From: Nocardia carnea
GTDB lineage: Bacteria > Actinomycetota > Actinomycetes > Mycobacteriales > Mycobacteriaceae
DNA length: 48,732 nucleotides
Reading direction: 5' to 3'
NCBI RefSeq assembly: GCF_029869215.1
Contig: NZ_JARWPM010000060.1
Span: 1-48,732, forward strand
Made by a program: the position numbers and the translations under genes. How positions within the stretch are numbered: position 1 is the first letter of the stretch; each line of letters begins with the position of its first letter. The notes under the pieces were generated by a model. The model was not told the DNA's origin, made no database searches, and worked only from the letters and a program-made list of their open reading frames with translations. This document shows positions 46,591 to 48,732 of this stretch, one piece after another.

Positions 46591-46955
46591 GGAACGACTC
46601 TTTCGAGATGTCTCCTGGTGGACAAGCCGACCGGATGGTCGGCCGGATTCGCCATGCTATCAACCGGCGGCCGCCGCGGTGGTCCACCCGCCACGCCGAG
46701 GCCGTCGATCGGAGCGTCGCGCCGCAAACCCACCATCATGTACCGGAACTGGTGAAGTCGCCATCGGGGAGCAATTGCCGAGTAATTCGATCAGCATGTT
46801 CCGAATAGCGGACCGCGCAGGAAAATTGGGATATTCTAGCCGTATTCTCAACCCTGGGTACGTCATCCGATATTGTTTCGTAATTCACTGGTGCGGGCAT
46901 GTTCGGCCACTACCAGTTCAGCTGAACTTCATTCGGCGTCATTACCAATGCCAGC
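46591..46955. promoter_or_regulatory. Divergent intergenic region with a 14-bp palindrome
   Basis: 365 bp without a gene, AT-richer than its surroundings from 46780 on. AGTTCAGCTGAACT at 46915-46928 is a perfect palindrome 28 bp before the ATG at 46956 and may be an operator. No promoter pair could be fixed with confidence. Confidence 0.4.
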
Positions 46956-48732
46956 ATGATCGGCAGAGCAGCACCCTGGCGGCGCCGCATTCTGAGTTTT
47001 CTCGCGGCGCTGGGTGTGTTCACCGTTGTCCCGGGCGGTCTCGGGGCGGTGGCGCTCGCGCAGGACGGGTCGGGGGCCACCGGAGTGAGCCGGATGGACG
47101 GGGTCGCCTGGATGAATATCCGGGATTCCGCCGGCGTGGGTCTCGCCGATTACACCTTCGTCAGCGACCGCGGCGGACTGCTCGATCCCGGCGCAACGAT
47201 CCTGTGGACGCTGATCGGCGTCGAATTCGTCGGATACATGATCATCGTGACCACCGCGATCTGGTTCATCGGCTATACCCTGAGTTTCGCCTGGCTCGAC
47301 CTGTTCGCCGACGCGCTGCGCGGTACGGCCGATGCCTTCGCCGCCCAGATCGCGACACCCGCCGTCCTGATCACGGCCGCGGCCATCGGCGCGTTCTTCG
47401 TGGCCTGGTTCACGGTCCGCGGATTCCACAGCCGGGCCGTTGTCCAGACGCTGACCATGCTCGCCGTGGCGGTCCTGGGCCCGCTCTTCCTGGCCGCGCC
47501 TCTGGCTGGTGCGCTCGGCTCGGACGGGCTGCTCGCCCGCGGGCGTGACGCCGGTATCGCTATCGCCGCCGGTCTGAACGGATCGGCCGCGGCGGATCCG
47601 GATATGCAGCTATCAGCCCTGCAGACCCAGCTGGCCGACAACTTCGCGCGCCGGCCGGTGCAAGTGTGGAACTTCGGGCATATCGTCGACGACCGGTCCG
47701 CCTGTGCCGCCGCATGGTCGGCGGGGATGACGGCCGGTGATACCGAGGAGACTCGGCGCGCACTCGATACCTGTGGTGACCCCGCGGCCGCGGCAGCGAC
47801 TCAGCCGAAGGTCGGCCAGCTCGGGACGGGTCTGGTGCTCCTGGTCTCGGCGGCGATCCTGCTGTTGTTCGCGGTCATCCTCTCGATTCGGCTGATCCGG
47901 GCCGCGCTCGATGCCGTCTACCAGGGGTTCATGGCGATATTCGGGTTCGCCGCCGGCGGTTTCGTCTACGGGCCCACCCAGACTTTCCTGATTCGCAACC
48001 TGGTGAATTCGGGTATCGCCGCGGCCCGGATGTGCGCATACACCCTCTTCGTCGGTGTCTATCTGCTGTTCCTCGGCAATCTGTTCCAGCAGGCCCGCGG
48101 GCAGGTGGTAGCGGTGATCGTGATCGCCGCGGTGGTGCAGATCGTGGCGATCCTGCAGATGGGCCGATTGTCCAAGAGCCTCACCCGCGGCTCGGACTGG
48201 GCGGCCAACCGGTTCGCGCTCGCTGTCCAGGGCGCGCCGGCGGGGTCGGGCGGAAGCGCGCTCGGAATGGGCGGCGGCGCCGGTAAGGGTTCCGGCGGTG
48301 GTTCCGGGATGGGATCGATCGCGGCGCTGGCCGCCCTCAACACCGTCAACACCTCACCGCTCACCGCCTGGTTGGCGGCCGGAACGCTGAATCCGCTGTA
48401 CCCGCTGGCCTTCGGTAAGGCACGCAGCGACCGGGCGAATATCGCATCCGCGGCCAGCCGGCTGGAAGGGCATCAATGGCGTGCCCTCGGCCGGCAGAAC
48501 TGGCGGCTGCTGGCGCGCCAGGAAGCCGACGCGTGGGGTGGTATCGATACCGAACTCGGGCTCAACCGCGCGCTGAAATACCTCGACAACAACCGGGTGC
48601 CCGCCGAAATGCTGCCGGCCGTCCTGATCGACGCCGGTGCGAGCCACGAGCGTATCCACCACCACATGCGAGCCCGCCAGACCCGTAACGACACCCGCAT
48701 GCGCAATCCGTACGGATTCCCGCCGTTGCAGA
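46956..48732 (+). CDS. Polytopic TrbL/VirB6-like membrane protein (partial, 3' end missing)
   Basis: Open from ATG 46956 to the window end (592 residues, no stop). An N-terminal signal-like segment (RRRILSFLAALGVFTVV..., ending AVALA-QDG) is followed by about seven hydrophobic segments, among them FVGYMIIVTTAIWFIGY, GLVLLVSAAILLLFAVILSI and VVAVIVIAAVVQIVAIL. A periplasmic loop has two Cys (DRSACAAAW, LDTCGD). A Gly/Ser/Met-rich linker leads to a soluble C-terminal region. This is the outline of TrbL/VirB6 channel proteins of type IV secretion or actinobacterial conjugative elements. The ribosome-binding site is weak. Confidence 0.6.
   Translation, partial: MIGRAAPWRRRILSFLAALGVFTVVPGGLGAVALAQDGSGATGVSRMDGVAWMNIRDSAGVGLADYTFVSDRGGLLDPGATILWTLIGVEFVGYMIIVTTAIWFIGYTLSFAWLDLFADALRGTADAFAAQIATPAVLITAAAIGAFFVAWFTVRGFHSRAVVQTLTMLAVAVLGPLFLAAPLAGALGSDGLLARGRDAGIAIAAGLNGSAAADPDMQLSALQTQLADNFARRPVQVWNFGHIVDDRSACAAAWSAGMTAGDTEETRRALDTCGDPAAAAATQPKVGQLGTGLVLLVSAAILLLFAVILSIRLIRAALDAVYQGFMAIFGFAAGGFVYGPTQTFLIRNLVNSGIAAARMCAYTLFVGVYLLFLGNLFQQARGQVVAVIVIAAVVQIVAILQMGRLSKSLTRGSDWAANRFALAVQGAPAGSGGSALGMGGGAGKGSGGGSGMGSIAALAALNTVNTSPLTAWLAAGTLNPLYPLAFGKARSDRANIASAASRLEGHQWRALGRQNWRLLARQEADAWGGIDTELGLNRALKYLDNNRVPAEMLPAVLIDAGASHERIHHHMRARQTRNDTRMRNPYGFPPLQ

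Overview
The window is high-GC actinobacterial DNA, most like Nocardia or a close relative in the Mycobacteriales. It carries the galU - moeA/glp - rimJ - glpR block known from mycobacteria (Rv0993-Rv0996 order), an MgtA-type mannosyltransferase, and a GGDEF/EAL gene beside a MoeY-like gene (the Rv1354c-Rv1355c pair). GTG starts and ATGA overlaps are common. No transposase, phage gene, rRNA or CRISPR array was seen.

Layout. 1-4323 (+): UDP-glucose synthesis and the gephyrin-like Glp with its membrane receptor GlpR/SepX. 4442-4517: tRNA-Ala(CGC) with a terminator. 4842-6376: two paralogous TetR regulators facing tail to tail. The second has a 39-bp near-perfect palindrome next to its start. 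It lies back to back with a small gene and a DesA3-type fatty acid desaturase (6795-8102). 8240-11591 (+): a six-hairpin-like protein, three tandem DUF5994 paralogs and a DUF4254 protein.

11608-39152 (-) is the outstanding part: a three-gene operon ending in one uninterrupted 24.5-kb reading frame (8,155 residues). Its N-terminus looks like the WXG100/CpnT-type domain of type VII-secreted toxins. After a Pro/Ala-rich linker come a SecA-like ATPase, a papain-fold Tox-PL domain, six 93-residue XRE-like repeats joined to a sigma-70-like region, an RsbW-like ATPase, a second papain-like domain, a zincin (HEFAH), an aminoglycoside-phosphotransferase fold, an RGDTR-type ADP-ribosyltransferase, about 1,470 unrecognised residues, a full-length M3 oligopeptidase (HEFGH) and a C-terminal zincin (HELGH). 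A short motif, IG(S/A)(R/K)P with small variations, stands at nearly every boundary. I read this as a multi-effector, MARTX-like toxin for a type VII pathway. The gene just upstream encodes a WXG100-like protein whose C-terminal zincin has lost its active site (RAFGR for HExxH).

39419-46590 (-): mgtA; then a FeeM/autoinducer-synthase-like acyltransferase, a MoeY protein (ThiF/E1-like plus nitroreductase) and a GGDEF-EAL protein packed as one operon, which suggests synthesis of a small molecule coupled to c-di-GMP; then two tandem GyrI-like effector-binding proteins. 46956-48732 (+): the first 592 residues of a polytopic TrbL/VirB6-like membrane protein that runs off the window.
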